DNA from: Colletes latitarsis
Lineage: Eukaryota > Arthropoda > Insecta > Hymenoptera > Colletidae
NCBI RefSeq assembly: GCF_051014445.1
Contig: NC_135136.1
Location: 41,984,001-42,048,000 of the forward strand
Length of the DNA stretch: 64,000 nucleotides
Reading direction: 5' to 3'
Positions 62,634 to 64,000 of this stretch are shown here, in pieces. A program made the translations under genes and the position numbers. The notes below the pieces were generated by a model that did no database searches, was not told where the DNA came from, and saw only the letters and a program-made list of their open reading frames with translations. Position 1 is the stretch's first letter; every line of letters begins with the position of its first letter.

Positions 62634-64000
62634 GTGAGTCGTCGCGGTGAAAATAATCCACGATTAATAGTAGAACTTTGTTCGTCTGCGCTGCATTTAT
62701 CAAAAACAATCGCTGCACGGTGTATCGTTTGAACTTGACTGATCTATCGAAGAATTTCAATTACTTCGGCTGGTACTAGATAATGTATCGGTTTGGCGGA
62801 AGGAGACGCTGCAAAATGAAGTACCTAGATCGCAAAGTATCTTTGAATAAATTATTTCAGATGCGATTGTATTCAAACTTCTATTGAGCCGATAGTAATG
62901 GTTCCCATGAACGACTCCGCTATCGCTAAAGCTCGGAACTTATTTTTTTCCAGGGACGGAAGTTTCTTGGTTCGAGAAACGCGATTTCGATTAGACTTGC
63001 CCGCGGTAGCACGAGTTTGAAATTAATTCTGAAGTGCCGACTCGATAGTGCTCGCCACGCAATTAATCAACAAAATCTTCGATCGTTCCGTGAGATCTCC
63101 CAGGTACAGCAAACTTGGCCCCGAGAAATGAGATAATTAGCGCCGCTAGTTAACTAGTTTCGCTACGGCGAGGATTGATTGACTCCTTCCATTAACTCGA
63201 ACCCCATACAGTCTGACGCTATGGAGAATCGAGTAAACGAACCCGACACCGGTACTCTCCGGTTTCCATCGCCCTCGGGATAATGATCTTTGACCTATAG
63301 TTGTCTATCGTTAAATCTAGGGGTTTCCAATAAGAACGATAAAACACTCCCATAAAATATTACCGAGTGGTATAGTTCTTTTTGGCTGGTGAACTCGATG
63401 GTCCTTATTTTTTTTTAAAACGAATTTAACGATTCAAGAATATTTCTCGACAATAGAAACCGCCTAACGCGGGTCCCACTTCTTATTGAAAGTTTCATTG
63501 ATTTTCTCTTCTGTAGAATACGCGAGGGTGGGAGGGAGGGGATCAAAAACGTGTTCCCTGCAAACGTATGAATAAATTATGACTCGGTGTGGCAACGGGG
63601 TGACCACTGTCCAGTTTTACGAAGGCGTGACGCATTCGGCTTACGCTCGAATATAGTAAATTAGCTGGCCTTCGGGGTTGATTCTGTCACGTGTCACAGA
63701 ATACCACTCCCATCAGCTTACCACGTGCTGACTGGCGTATCCAGAACTGTCGCACATATTTTTAAAGCCGCACTTCCCTTTCGCGTTACCGCCAAATTTT
63801 ATTCATTAACTACCTGAAACATTAGAATGCATTTGAATATTTGTATTGGTAAAAGGGTGCCTATAATTAACCCTGTAATAAATTATAACTAATGGAAGAG
63901 ACAGTGTGTTAAAATAATAATATAAAACGAGTTTTCTTTAACAAGTGGAACATACGTAAGCGTAAGTTTCCTACACGCAATCAGCAGCACGTATGTAGGG
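62634..64000. other. Terminal stretch without supported gene
   Basis: If the exon at 62625 is real, this is the start of its intron. It includes an imperfect palindrome around an E-box CACGTG (ATTCTGT ... ACAGAAT, about 63682-63703). I see no coding region, RNA gene or transposon end. Confidence 0.3.

Noticed and set aside
62306..62732. Arg-rich ORFs across the (GACGCC)n repeat
   Set aside because: The arginine runs are produced by the hexanucleotide repeat itself; more likely 5' UTR.
63682..63703. Imperfect palindrome with E-box CACGTG
   Set aside because: Short and common by chance; no neighbouring gene to give it meaning.

Overview
This looks like an animal nuclear genome, most likely an insect and probably a hymenopteran. 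The DNA is AT-rich, most genes are split by short introns with standard GT..AG borders, and the proteins are typical insect orthologues (Integrator subunit 1, NDUFB2, pretaporter/TXNDC5, PARG, blue cheese/WDFY3, an MBF2-family secreted peptide). There is no operon, prophage, CRISPR or bacterial signature. The order assignment is an inference from gene content and compactness, not a database match.

Layout. 151-7612 (-): a giant CENP-E-like kinesin of about 2221 aa with an altered motor. 8422-15596 (+): Integrator subunit 1. 15962-17572 (-): an intronless NXF1-like mRNA export factor. 17750-18118: a large inverted repeat in the NXF/NDUFB2 divergent promoter. 18169-19067 (+): NDUFB2. 19423-21610 (-): aldehyde dehydrogenase. 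22550-24943 (+): a tektin. 25326-26933 (-): TXNDC5/pretaporter with an HDEL tail. 28280-31385 (+): poly(ADP-ribose) glycohydrolase with a C-terminal PCNA-binding motif. 31669-31903: a short hAT-like MITE. 33173-46091 (+): blue cheese/WDFY3 (BEACH-WD40-FYVE).

From 46 to 53 kb the DNA is sparse. It holds AT-rich repeats, a perfect hairpin, a 381-aa gene (50233-51816, -) joining a KIF4-tail-like nine-cysteine CXC motif to a C-terminal C2HC zinc finger, and an inverted, truncated copy of that gene at about 49588-49858. At 53388-55103 (+) is an intronless, GC-richer gene for a membrane-anchored ATP-grasp-like protein. After about 5 kb without convincing genes comes an MBF2-family secreted peptide (60018-60791, +). 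The last 3 kb may hold the 5' end of another gene.

Most neighbours alternate strand, giving head-to-head promoter pairs (kinesin/INTS1, NXF/NDUFB2, ALDH/tektin, TXNDC5/PARG) and tail-to-tail pairs. The genes do not form one pathway. They are mainly housekeeping (RNA processing, respiration, ER folding, ADP-ribose turnover, aggrephagy) and cytoskeletal. Exon models were built by hand from splice sites and checked for reading-frame continuity; for the kinesin, INTS1, NDUFB2, ALDH, tektin, TXNDC5, PARG, CXC and MBF2 genes the summed exons are exact multiples of three.
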